From Bacteroidales bacterium (lineage in GTDB: Bacteria > Bacteroidota > Bacteroidia > Bacteroidales > F082), in assembly GCA_017394865.1 (NCBI GenBank), contig JAFPWT010000010.1, forward strand, positions 17,740-81,739: a stretch of DNA of 64,000 nucleotides, written 5' to 3'. A program made the translations under genes and the position numbers. The notes beneath the pieces are model-generated. The model did not search any database. It was not told the DNA's origin and worked only from the letters and a program-made list of their open reading frames with translations. The number at the start of each line of letters is the position of its first letter. The stretch's first letter is position 1. This document shows, one piece after another, positions 17,639-25,375 of the stretch.

Positions 17639-18764
17639 TACTGACTATCACCTACATGTCATCAGTTTTGATGTCCCTTATCCTGCCAACTACGGTGGGG
17701 TGATCGACGTGTTTTACAGGGTGAAAGCCCTCTCGGAAGCTGGCGTGAAGGTGCATCTGCATTGCTTTGAATATGGCAGGGGAGAAGCCGAGGTGTTTGA
17801 CCGCTGTCATGAGGTGAAGTACTATAAACGCAACACTTCTTTTTGGAAACATTTCCATTGTGAACCCTATGTGGTGGCTTCGCGTCGCTCGGAGGCCTTG
17901 GTCAAAGACCTACTGAAGGATGATTACCCGATCCTCTGTGAAGGCCTGCATACTACGGCGGTTTTGAGTGATCCGCGCTTCAAGAATCGGAAGATTTTTG
18001 TCCGTGCGCATAATGTGGAACATGATTATTATCGGCTTCTGGCCGACTCGGAACCGACGTTGTGGAAACGCTGGTTTTACAGGATGGAGTCGCGTAAGCT
18101 GAGACGTTATGAGCCAATACTACAGAAGGCTGCTGGCATCTTCGCCATCACGCAGGCCGACACGGATTATTTCAACGAGCATTACGGCCATGCCGTGCTG
18201 GTGCCGGGCTTCAGCGCGTTGAGTCGGGTCTGCTCTGAGACGGGTAGGGGCGACTATGTGTTGTATCACGGCAACCTCTCCGTGGCGGAAAACAAAAAGG
18301 CGGCGGAGTGGCTGATTGAAAATGTGTTTTCCGAGCTGAATATCCCTTGTGTGGTGGCTGGCTTGAATCCGCCAGAGAGCCTCCGGAAACTATGCGGGCG
18401 ATATCCTCATGTCTCGTTCAAAGCCAATCCCGGTGATGCCGAGATGATTGACCTGATTCGTAATGCCCAGATTAATGTGATGGTCACCGATCAGCCTACA
18501 GGCTTGAAGTTGAAACTGCTGAACGCCTTGTATAATGGACGTTTTTGCTTGGTCAACGACGATATGGTACGTGGTACGGCGTTGGGCTCGCTTTGTGTGG
18601 TGGCAGAGGAGCCTGGACAGTTTGTTGCTGAGATCAATCGTTTGATGAAAGAGGATTTCACCGAGGATGACATCGCTGAGCGTGATGAAGCCTTGAAAGA
18701 ACTATATCAAAACGATAATAACGCCCAAATCATTATTGATACAATCTTCACTCCTCACTCTTAA
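17631..18764 (+). CDS. Glycosyltransferase
   Basis: A 377-residue GT-B protein. Recognisable parts are the opening DVPYPANYGGVIDVFYRVKAL (acceptor-side glycine-rich loop), FVRAHNVEHDYYRLLA, GDYVLYHGNLSVAENKKAAEWL (second domain start) and PTGLKLKLLNALYNGRFCLVND. Members act in cell-surface glycan or glycolipid synthesis. The sugar is not predictable. It overlaps the preceding glycosyltransferase by 8 bases. Its end faces the ftsE gene, and the 25 bases between carry short repeats of the form ACTTTTA. Confidence 0.8.
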   Translation: MNDTDYHLHVISFDVPYPANYGGVIDVFYRVKALSEAGVKVHLHCFEYGRGEAEVFDRCHEVKYYKRNTSFWKHFHCEPYVVASRRSEALVKDLLKDDYPILCEGLHTTAVLSDPRFKNRKIFVRAHNVEHDYYRLLADSEPTLWKRWFYRMESRKLRRYEPILQKAAGIFAITQADTDYFNEHYGHAVLVPGFSALSRVCSETGRGDYVLYHGNLSVAENKKAAEWLIENVFSELNIPCVVAGLNPPESLRKLCGRYPHVSFKANPGDAEMIDLIRNAQINVMVTDQPTGLKLKLLNALYNGRFCLVNDDMVRGTALGSLCVVAEEPGQFVAEINRLMKEDFTEDDIAERDEALKELYQNDNNAQIIIDTIFTPHS

Positions 18765-18789
18765 CTTTTAACTTTTAACTCTTAATTTC

Positions 18790-19464
18790 TCATTCCACTC
18801 TGGAGCAAATGACTTGATGGTTCTCGCATTTGAGAATCCTTCCCGGATATTTCTGAATGAGGCCGTAATTGTGGGTCGCCATCAGCACGGCGGTGCCGCC
18901 GTCGGCGATGCGTAACAGCAGCTTCAGGACATCGAGGGTGGTCTCGGGGTCGAGATTCCCGGTGGGTTCGTCGGCAAGGATGATGTCGGGGTTGTTGAGC
19001 ATAGCGCGGGCGATGGCCACGCCTTGACGTTCACCGCCAGAGAGGTTGTAAGGCATGTTCTTTCGCTTGTCTCTCAATCCCACATTGTCGAGCACTTCGT
19101 CGATGCGTCTACTGATCTGTTCCTTGTCGTGCCATCCTGTGGCCCGAAGCACAAACTCCAAGTTAGCCTCCACATCGCGGTCGTCCAAGAGTTGGAAGTC
19201 CTGAAATACGATGCCCAGTTTCCTTCTCAAATAAGGGATCTCCTTGCGGCTGATGCCAGTGAGGTCGTAGCCCGCTACGTTGACGAAGCCTTCCTTGGCA
19301 GGGAGTTCGGCATAGAGCGTTTTCAGCAGTGACGACTTGCCGCTGCCGGTTTTTCCGATGAGGTATACAAACTCGCCTTTGCCGATGCTAAAAGAGACGT
19401 CGGTGAGGACGGTGTTGTCGCGTTGGTAGATGGTCGCGTTGACCAGTTCGATGATTTTGTCCAT
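18790..19464 (-). CDS. ftsE: Cell-division ABC-type ATPase FtsE
   Basis: A 224-residue ABC ATPase. Walker A GKTGSGKSSLLK is at about 37-48, the Q-loop in IVFQDFQLLDDRDV, the signature NLSGGERQGVAIARA, Walker B IILADEPTGNLDPET, and the H-loop His in MATHNY. The LLDDRDV/NLEF stretch after the Q-loop is that of FtsE, which with FtsX activates septal peptidoglycan hydrolases through an envelope-spanning complex. ftsX is not adjacent here, as is common in Bacteroidetes. The gene follows DUF4301 after 7 bases and ends 25 bases from the convergent glycosyltransferase. Confidence 0.85.
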   Translation of the reverse strand: MDKIIELVNATIYQRDNTVLTDVSFSIGKGEFVYLIGKTGSGKSSLLKTLYAELPAKEGFVNVAGYDLTGISRKEIPYLRRKLGIVFQDFQLLDDRDVEANLEFVLRATGWHDKEQISRRIDEVLDNVGLRDKRKNMPYNLSGGERQGVAIARAMLNNPDIILADEPTGNLDPETTLDVLKLLLRIADGGTAVLMATHNYGLIQKYPGRILKCENHQVICSRVE

Positions 19465-19471
19465 GGCTCGA

Positions 19472-20989
19472 TCAGTTATGCATCGGTTTCAGCAGGTCGT
19501 TGACGGTCTTCACGGGGTTGAAGGTCTCGATGGGCACCTCTACGAAAAGCGTGATCCAGTCGGCCATGGCGCCATTCCAAAGACCAGGCAGTTCCAGCGC
19601 TTTCAGCTCGCGGCCATCTTTCGACTTGGAGGAGACAAATCCGGTGTTTGGGTCGACATAATCGGTGAGGTTGAACGCCTCGCCCTTGTAGTTCCAGCAG
19701 CCGCACACCAAGTCGACGGGATTGAAATGGGTGGAGCCTTTGAAGATGGCTTCTTGGTCTTCCTTGCCATGGTCGATCTGTGACGACTCGATGATTTGCA
19801 GTGACACTTCGTCGTCCATGTTCTTCACCCAGAAGGGACCGCCGCCAGGCTCGCCTTCGTTCTTCACCATGCCGCAAATGCGCATCGGACGGTTCAGACA
19901 GTTGTATAGGAAGTCGGTCTTCTCGTAAACATCGTAACGCTCCACGAAGTCAGGGATGTCGATCATCAGCTGGGTCTTGGCGAAGGTTATCATCTCCTTC
20001 AGCTCGTCTTCGGTGACATCACCACCATCAAGGATTTCGAGGTATTCGAAAGTCTGTTGCTGGAGCTTCAATAACAGTCCGGCCAGCACTTTTTTATAGG
20101 TAACCGTTGTGTCCACACGTGTTTCAGGCACGATGTTGTCAATGTTTTTAATGAAGACGATCTCTTGTGCCAAGTCGTTGAGGTTTTCGATCAAAGCGCC
20201 GTGTCCACCTGGACGGAACAGTAGTTTGCCATCTTTCTCGCGGAACAATTCACCGTTGGCGTCGATAGCTACGGTGTCGGTTGAGGGCTTCTGGCAGGAA
20301 TAGGTGATGTCATACTTGACGCCATATTTTTTCTCATAGCTGTCTTTCAGGGAGTCTACAGTTTTTTTGAACGGTTCTTCGTGTTCGGGTGACACGGTGA
20401 AATGCAGTCGGGCCACATCGTCATTGTCAGTGGCATACCTTGCGGCCTCTACCAGATGTTCTTCCAGGGCGAGGCGGTCGAAATGCTCGTAATGGTGGAA
20501 CTTCAGAAGAGCTTTGGGCAGTTTGCCGTAGCCAAGGCCTTCTTCCAAAAGAAGGGCTTTCACAACATCTACCTTGCGTCCGTCTTTCAGCATGGCGTCG
20601 ATGCTAAGACCGTAAAGTTTCTCAACGGCTTGGCCCAGATCGCTGAAGAAGGCAAAACTGTGTATGTGGGCGAAGAAGATGTCGGTAAACTTAGTCTCCT
20701 CGCCGCTTTCAATAAAGGTGAAGAGGTCTTTAAACATCCTTGATGCCGCGCCTGAGGCAGGGACGAACTTGGTGAACTGGTAGTATTCTTTGTCCTCGTC
20801 GAAGGCTCGGTTCATGGCATCGACTTGCTCTGAACTCATTCTTAATATGCCGTCGCCGATGGTGGCTGGACGGATGAGTTTCACATAGGCGGTGCCGCGT
20901 TTCATCTGGGCTACTTGGTGTTCCACTTGTTCTTCGGTGACGTTACGCTCGGTAAGTTGGAGAAGGTCTTCTTGGGTAAGCATGCTCAT
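19472..20989 (-). CDS. DUF4301-family protein
   Basis: A 505-residue cytoplasmic protein of the Bacteroidetes DUF4301 family. Conserved pieces are KFVPASGAASRMFKDL at about residue 65, which resembles a sugar-nucleotide-binding loop, LLFRPGGHGALIENLNDL at about 255, and GMVKNEGEPGGGPFWV at about 370. A nucleotidyltransferase-like or metabolite-binding role has been guessed, but I cannot prove it from sequence. Start: MSMLTQED, with an alternative ATG two codons later. A -7 box TAACTTTG at 21016-21009 drives it together with ftsE, which starts 7 bases after its stop. Confidence 0.8.
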   Translation of the reverse strand: MSMLTQEDLLQLTERNVTEEQVEHQVAQMKRGTAYVKLIRPATIGDGILRMSSEQVDAMNRAFDEDKEYYQFTKFVPASGAASRMFKDLFTFIESGEETKFTDIFFAHIHSFAFFSDLGQAVEKLYGLSIDAMLKDGRKVDVVKALLLEEGLGYGKLPKALLKFHHYEHFDRLALEEHLVEAARYATDNDDVARLHFTVSPEHEEPFKKTVDSLKDSYEKKYGVKYDITYSCQKPSTDTVAIDANGELFREKDGKLLFRPGGHGALIENLNDLAQEIVFIKNIDNIVPETRVDTTVTYKKVLAGLLLKLQQQTFEYLEILDGGDVTEDELKEMITFAKTQLMIDIPDFVERYDVYEKTDFLYNCLNRPMRICGMVKNEGEPGGGPFWVKNMDDEVSLQIIESSQIDHGKEDQEAIFKGSTHFNPVDLVCGCWNYKGEAFNLTDYVDPNTGFVSSKSKDGRELKALELPGLWNGAMADWITLFVEVPIETFNPVKTVNDLLKPMHN

Positions 20990-21008
20990 AATTTGAAATT
21001 GTTTGCCG

Positions 21009-21036
21009 CAAAGTTAATCATTTTTTGTTTCTTTGC
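21009..21036. promoter_or_regulatory. Divergent -7 boxes between DUF4301 and the FISUMP lipoprotein
   Basis: Minus strand: TAACTTTG at 21016-21009 for DUF4301. Plus strand: TTTCTTTG at 21029-21036 for the FISUMP lipoprotein that starts at 21063. The plus-strand box lies within an 18-base string (TTTTTGTTTCTTTGCAAA) that recurs before the second FISUMP gene at about 24480-24496. Confidence 0.5.
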
Positions 21037-21062
21037 AAAAGATAACAGTTAATCTTGATGAT

Positions 21063-21758
21063 ATGAGCAGATCTTGGATGGTCTTGGCTTTGTTGCTGAT
21101 TCTTGTAGCGGGTTGCAAGCCGGAGGAGCCGAACAACGGTGGAGAGAGTAATGACCTTAATGGTCACGAGTATGTTGATCTTGGCCTTCCGAGTGGTACG
21201 TTGTGGGCTACCTGTAATTTAGGTGCTGACAAGCCGGAAGACTGTGGCGATTACTTTGCCTGGGGTGATACCGTATCTAAGGCAATGTATGATTGGAAAA
21301 GCTACAGGTTTGCCAATTATGTCGATGGATGTTATGTGCTGAACAAATACTGCACTGATTCCTATTGGGGATTCAACGGATTTGTGGACAGCTTGACCGT
21401 CTTGGAGTTTGTTGACGACGCAGCCTTGGCCCAGTGGGGTGCTGGCTGGCGCATGCCCACCAAGGAGGATTATAGCGAACTGTTTGAAAACACGACTTAC
21501 GAATGGACAAGCCAAAACGGTGTGGAAGGGCGGTTGTTGACCGGTCCAAACGGCAACAGCATCTTCTTGCCTGCTACGGGATTTCGCTTGGAGGGTGATC
21601 TATTATGCACCGGCCTCGGCCTTTATTGGTCGAGTACGCTCCAGACGGGCAGCCAGATGAGTGCCTGGAGCTTCCATTTCGATTATGAGGACTGCCACGT
21701 GTGTGGCACTTACGAACGCAGTCGCGGACAATGTGTTCGAGCGGTGCGATCGTTATAA
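21063..21758 (+). CDS. FISUMP-domain lipoprotein
   Basis: A 231-residue lipoprotein. The ATG at 21063 is chosen because it gives a clean signal with lipobox LVAGC (Cys18). A TTG ten codons upstream lies in the promoter. After a short Pro/Asn-rich linker comes a FISUMP domain (Fibrobacter succinogenes major paralogous type): YVDLGLPSGTLWATCNLGA, DYFAWGDT, WGAGWRMPTKEDYSEL, and the terminal RGQCVRAVRSL. The domain is thought to fold like C-type-lectin/formylglycine-enzyme relatives and to bind at the cell surface, but its ligand is unknown. A paralogue lies 3 kb downstream. Confidence 0.8.
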   Translation: MSRSWMVLALLLILVAGCKPEEPNNGGESNDLNGHEYVDLGLPSGTLWATCNLGADKPEDCGDYFAWGDTVSKAMYDWKSYRFANYVDGCYVLNKYCTDSYWGFNGFVDSLTVLEFVDDAALAQWGAGWRMPTKEDYSELFENTTYEWTSQNGVEGRLLTGPNGNSIFLPATGFRLEGDLLCTGLGLYWSSTLQTGSQMSAWSFHFDYEDCHVCGTYERSRGQCVRAVRSL

Positions 21759-21827
21759 CAAAGCCATTGGGGTTTTTGAATGGGGAATTGAATTATTTCT
21801 TACTTTTGTTGCCAGAAATCGGACAAT

Positions 21828-23045
21828 ATGAAATACGATATATTCATTAGTTACAGGAGAAAGGAAAGCTCGGGTCGGTCAAATGTGCCGATGGCGCGGA
21901 CGTTCAAGTTGGAATTTGAACGCCGTGGGTATAAGGTGTTTTTCGATTATAGCGAATGCACTGACAACTATTTCTCCGAAACCATTTTGCCCGCCATTCG
22001 GACATGCGATTATTTTGTCCTCATCTTGACAGAAGATAGCATGTCGCGTTGTTTCAATGAAGGCGATTGGGTGAGAAGGGAAATTGAGGAAGCTTTGGCA
22101 AACAATAGGAAGATTATACCGATTACGCCAGACAAGGAATGTAGTGCTTGGCCTGATCTTCCCGATTCATTGAAAAAGTTGGATGGTTTGCAGATTACAA
22201 CCATTTATACCGACCACATGTTTGAGGATTGTGTTGGCTTTCTGATAAAGAATAGATTCAGTCCAAGTTCTAATGAAAAGCTTGGATTGAAGCCTCAAAG
22301 CGTGTCAAAAACAAAAAACGAAAAGACTTTGCCTGTTTTGAGAGTTTTGACAACGATAGGTATTTGTCTGTTTGTGATAGGGTTTTTTATTCTAGGATTC
22401 TCGGAATTAGTAGGTGTTACGGGTAGTATTAGGGGATTATGGATTGGGATTGTTTCGGGAATCATCGGGGAGGTGGGCCTGATTTGGTTTAATCAAATCA
22501 AGGTGAGAGGAATGTCGTGGTGGATAGTTGCAGTTTTCTTGTTGGCGATGATAGGGTGTTTTTGGTTAAGTGGGTATCGTCCAATCTTCATGCCGATTGC
22601 GGTAGCTGTGCCTTTAATTGCTGTTTATTTAAAAATATGGAAGTTGCAATATTCAAGTCAAACGAATCGTGTCAGATTGTTTTTGCAGCCTTTTATTACC
22701 TTTATTGTATTGCTGTTGTTTGTAGCGGGTTTGCCAGTGGTATATAATGGCATCGATGTCCATTGTCTTCGTTGTTATGGATGGTATTTTATTATGATTG
22801 CCGGCGCCATGGCTGAGATTGGATTGTTTTTTTATAAACCACGCTTTTTTAAGTTTTTACCTTGGATAGTTGGTCTGGTGTTGGTCGCTATGGCAGTTTG
22901 CTATATGTGCGTTGATTATTCTACCTATCCTAAAAGAGATATTCTTATTTTGACAGCATCGGCAATTCCCGTATTGACCATGATGGCATTGTTACTAATA
23001 AATGTATGGAAGCCTACGCCAAGAGTTGATAGTGTTACCTCATAA
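21828..23045 (+). CDS. TIR-domain protein with about eight membrane spans
   Basis: A 405-residue protein. Residues 1-150 are a TIR domain: MKYDIFISYRRKE, RRGYKVFFDYSE, CDYFVLILTEDS and WVRREIEEAL, with Glu85 in the position of the NAD-cleaving catalytic residue. After a polar linker (about 150-175) the rest is membrane: roughly eight hydrophobic spans between residues 178 and 400, with short loops. Bacterial TIR domains cleave NAD+ or make cyclic ADP-ribose signals in immune systems. A polytopic C-terminus is unusual and could be a pore or membrane sensor. A -7 box TACTTTTG (21801-21808) precedes it. The neighbours are a FISUMP lipoprotein and an AAA ATPase. Confidence 0.8.
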   Translation: MKYDIFISYRRKESSGRSNVPMARTFKLEFERRGYKVFFDYSECTDNYFSETILPAIRTCDYFVLILTEDSMSRCFNEGDWVRREIEEALANNRKIIPITPDKECSAWPDLPDSLKKLDGLQITTIYTDHMFEDCVGFLIKNRFSPSSNEKLGLKPQSVSKTKNEKTLPVLRVLTTIGICLFVIGFFILGFSELVGVTGSIRGLWIGIVSGIIGEVGLIWFNQIKVRGMSWWIVAVFLLAMIGCFWLSGYRPIFMPIAVAVPLIAVYLKIWKLQYSSQTNRVRLFLQPFITFIVLLLFVAGLPVVYNGIDVHCLRCYGWYFIMIAGAMAEIGLFFYKPRFFKFLPWIVGLVLVAMAVCYMCVDYSTYPKRDILILTASAIPVLTMMALLLINVWKPTPRVDSVTS

Positions 23046-23085
23046 GATTCGTTATGAATCACGACATATCAGGAACAAGCCTGGC

Positions 23086-24288
23086 TTAATAAAGCAGTCC
23101 GAACATCCAAAGCGGTATTTTGTTTCCATAGCCCACCTCGGTTTCATCGATGGCCAGATAACTGTTGGGGATGTCTTTGACTTGGTCAAAACTTTTCTTG
23201 CGGCCGCCGACTTCAAACAAGTACTTTCCATCCGCAAGGAAATCTCCTTTCGGCGGATAGGTCACTTGATGCAATTGGCTCAATTGGTTCAGGAAGAATA
23301 ACTCCCGTATCGTGCCGATGTTGGGCTGCATGGAGAAAGCATTCATGAGGTTGGTGTTGTTGAGGTAAATCTTCTCGGGTCGCGACAGGTCGGAGAGTTT
23401 TCTTGGCGTGTCGGTGAGTAACGACAGTAGCCCTGCTTTTTCCAGGGCATATAACATCTTCAGTCCTTGGTTGCGGTCGGTATCCAACTCCCGGTAAAGT
23501 TCTGACATATTGGGCTTTTGCGGCACTTGCTCGGCCAAAATCATGAACATCTTTTTGGCCTTCTTGATGGTGGATTGTTCTACCTTTTCAATCACTGCAT
23601 AATCGTTTTCCAAAATGTGGTTGACCACGTTCTGCAAACGGCTAGCATAGCCTTCGTAAACATCTTTGTAGAAAGGATAATAGCCTGTTTTCAGGTATTG
23701 GACGAATGTGGGAAGCACCTTGAAGCCGTCACTGATGATTCCCATGGCGATACTTCTGTGTTTTTTCAGCAAGTCCTTCAGTTCGATGACGGGGATGTCT
23801 TTGATGCCTTCAAATTTCAGATACTCGCGGAACGAAAGTCCCGTCAGGGTGTATTCCATCAGCCTTCTTGAGAGGTCGCCTTTGCCTTTTTCCATTTTGA
23901 GCATTGACGAGCCTGTGTAGGCAACGTAAAGACCAGGGTAGTTGTCATTGAGGTTCTTCAAAACAGTTTGCCACGAGTCCAAATAATGAATCTCGTCGAG
24001 GAAAAGATACCGTCCGCCGTAGGCGTAGTAGTCCTCAACCACATCCGCAAAAGCGTGTGTCGCAAACCAAAGGTCGTCCAACGAAGCATATAGCACTTCC
24101 GAGGTGTCGGGGAAGGCTTCTTTGATGTGCTGGAGCATCAGCGTGGATTTGCCTGTTCCTTTTGGCCCTTTGATGCCAATAAGGTTGTCCCTCCAATCGA
24201 TGTCCTGATAAAGGTATCTTTTGAAGGTGGTGGAGATGGACGATAGTCTCCTATCCAATGTCCGCTGCAAATAATCCGGTGCACTCAT
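23086..24288 (-). CDS. AAA ATPase (AAA_14/DUF4143-like)
   Basis: A 400-residue P-loop ATPase. Walker A KGPKGTGKSTLML is at about 39-51, Walker B RYLFLDEIHYLDSW at about 93-106, and the sensor-like VAYTGSSMLKM follows. The C-terminal part has a winged-helix-like region and YLNNTNLMNAF, then a nuclease-like VGGRKKSFDQ stretch typical of the DUF4143 half. This widespread Bacteroidetes family has no settled function. Roles in DNA-linked conflict or toxin-like control have been proposed. Its promoter overlaps three phased dyad repeats. It converges on the TIR gene, with 40 bases between the stops. Confidence 0.75.
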   Translation of the reverse strand: MSAPDYLQRTLDRRLSSISTTFKRYLYQDIDWRDNLIGIKGPKGTGKSTLMLQHIKEAFPDTSEVLYASLDDLWFATHAFADVVEDYYAYGGRYLFLDEIHYLDSWQTVLKNLNDNYPGLYVAYTGSSMLKMEKGKGDLSRRLMEYTLTGLSFREYLKFEGIKDIPVIELKDLLKKHRSIAMGIISDGFKVLPTFVQYLKTGYYPFYKDVYEGYASRLQNVVNHILENDYAVIEKVEQSTIKKAKKMFMILAEQVPQKPNMSELYRELDTDRNQGLKMLYALEKAGLLSLLTDTPRKLSDLSRPEKIYLNNTNLMNAFSMQPNIGTIRELFFLNQLSQLHQVTYPPKGDFLADGKYLFEVGGRKKSFDQVKDIPNSYLAIDETEVGYGNKIPLWMFGLLY

Positions 24289-24318
24289 GGCGATTATGTT
24301 TTTGTGTTATTTCGGCTG

Positions 24319-24416
24319 CAAAGATAAGAATAATATTTTAAAATACTAACTTTTTGCAAAAAATAATGTTTGAAAACACTAAAATATGATAAAAAATAAT
24401 GTTTAGAAATACTAAG
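24319..24416 (-). promoter_or_regulatory. Promoter with three phased operator repeats
   Basis: Minus-strand -7 box TATCTTTG at 24326-24319 for the AAA ATPase. Upstream, three 22-base units begin at 24329, 24362 and 24395, exactly 33 bases apart (about three helical turns). The units read AATAAT(A/G)TTT, two variable bases, then AAA(C/T)ACTAA with small variations, and each contains a dyad of the form T(A/G)TTT-NN-AAA(C/T)A. The unit nearest the gene covers the -33 region. This looks like a cooperative operator, perhaps autoregulatory. No known regulator is assigned. Confidence 0.6.
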
Positions 24417-24515
24417 TTTTGAATTTTGATAAGGAAAGTTGGTGATTTTTATGGTTTTAATTGGCACAGTTTGGATTATTTTTGTTTCTTTGCAAAGTCT
24501 AAAACCAACAAAAAG

Positions 24516-25298
24516 ATGAACAAATTCACAAAGGCCATAGCAGCCATAATGCTAATGATGATTTTTACGGTAAGTTGCAATAAGCCAGATGAACCCAACA
24601 ATGGCGGCAACAACAATGGTCAAAATGATACTATCGTGGACAACAGCGGCAGTCTCAACGGTCACGATTACGTTGACCTTGGCCTCCCGAGTGGAACCTT
24701 ATGGGCGACTTGCAACGTGGGAGCCGATACGCCGGAAGGCTATGGCAATTACTTTGCATGGGGCGAGACGGAACCTAAGGCGATATATGATTGGAGTACT
24801 TATAGATACTGCAATGGGGATTATGACCAGTTGACAAAATACAGTGTGCTTTTCCATGCATACGGTGACGTCTATGAGAATTATGGTTATAATGGCTTTT
24901 TGGATAGTTTGAGAATCATGCAGCCTTCTGACGATGCGGCTACTGTCAATTGGGGTGAGGGATGGCGCACGCCTACAGAGGGAGAAAGTTGTGAATTGTT
25001 CCATCAGTGTAGTCATACATGGGAGACTCACGATGGGGTGAATGGATTGCTCATTACAGGAACTAATGGTAACAGTATTTTCCTGCCTGCGGGAGGGGTT
25101 CAAGGAGTATTGTCAGGAAACGTTGGAATTGACGAATTCAATCAAGTTGGTCACAGTGGTCAATACTGGACGAATTCCATTGATTGGGATTATCCGTATT
25201 TTGGAAGCGAGTTCTATTTTCCCTACGGCAATGACGGCATGAGTAGATCTGAGCGCTGTAATGGTTTGCTTGTCCGACCTGTGTGCACTGTGAAATGA
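24516..25298 (+). CDS. FISUMP-domain lipoprotein (second copy)
   Basis: A 260-residue lipoprotein beginning at the ATG at 24516 (MNKFTKAIAA). An in-frame upstream ATG would place the promoter inside the gene. The lipobox is FTVSC, followed by an Asn/Gly-rich linker and one FISUMP domain: YVDLGLPSGTLWATCNVGA, GNYFAWGETEPK, WGEGWRTPTEGE and a terminal VRPVCTVK. It is clearly paralogous to the gene at 21063 and shares the 18-base promoter string TTTTTGTTTCTTTGCAAA. Together they flank the TIR and AAA ATPase genes. A strong terminator follows. Confidence 0.8.
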   Translation: MNKFTKAIAAIMLMMIFTVSCNKPDEPNNGGNNNGQNDTIVDNSGSLNGHDYVDLGLPSGTLWATCNVGADTPEGYGNYFAWGETEPKAIYDWSTYRYCNGDYDQLTKYSVLFHAYGDVYENYGYNGFLDSLRIMQPSDDAATVNWGEGWRTPTEGESCELFHQCSHTWETHDGVNGLLITGTNGNSIFLPAGGVQGVLSGNVGIDEFNQVGHSGQYWTNSIDWDYPYFGSEFYFPYGNDGMSRSERCNGLLVRPVCTVK

Positions 25299-25315
25299 TT
25301 GCTGAAGAATATGAC

Positions 25316-25357
25316 AAAAGCCGCAGCCAAGCAAATTCCTGCCTAACTGCGGCTTTT
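25316..25357. terminator. Bidirectional intrinsic terminator
   Basis: AAAAGCCGCAG (25316-25326) pairs with CTGCGGCTTTT (25347-25357) across a 20-base loop, with T-tracts on both strands. It lies between the convergent FISUMP gene and htpG and can stop both. Confidence 0.85.
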
Positions 25358-25375
25358 ATTATGTCAATCTCTCAA

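Noticed and set aside
18756-18788. Short AT-rich repeats (ACTTTTA units) between glycosyltransferase and ftsE as a regulatory array
   Set aside because: They are few, low-complexity and between convergent gene ends. There is no stem and no promoter.
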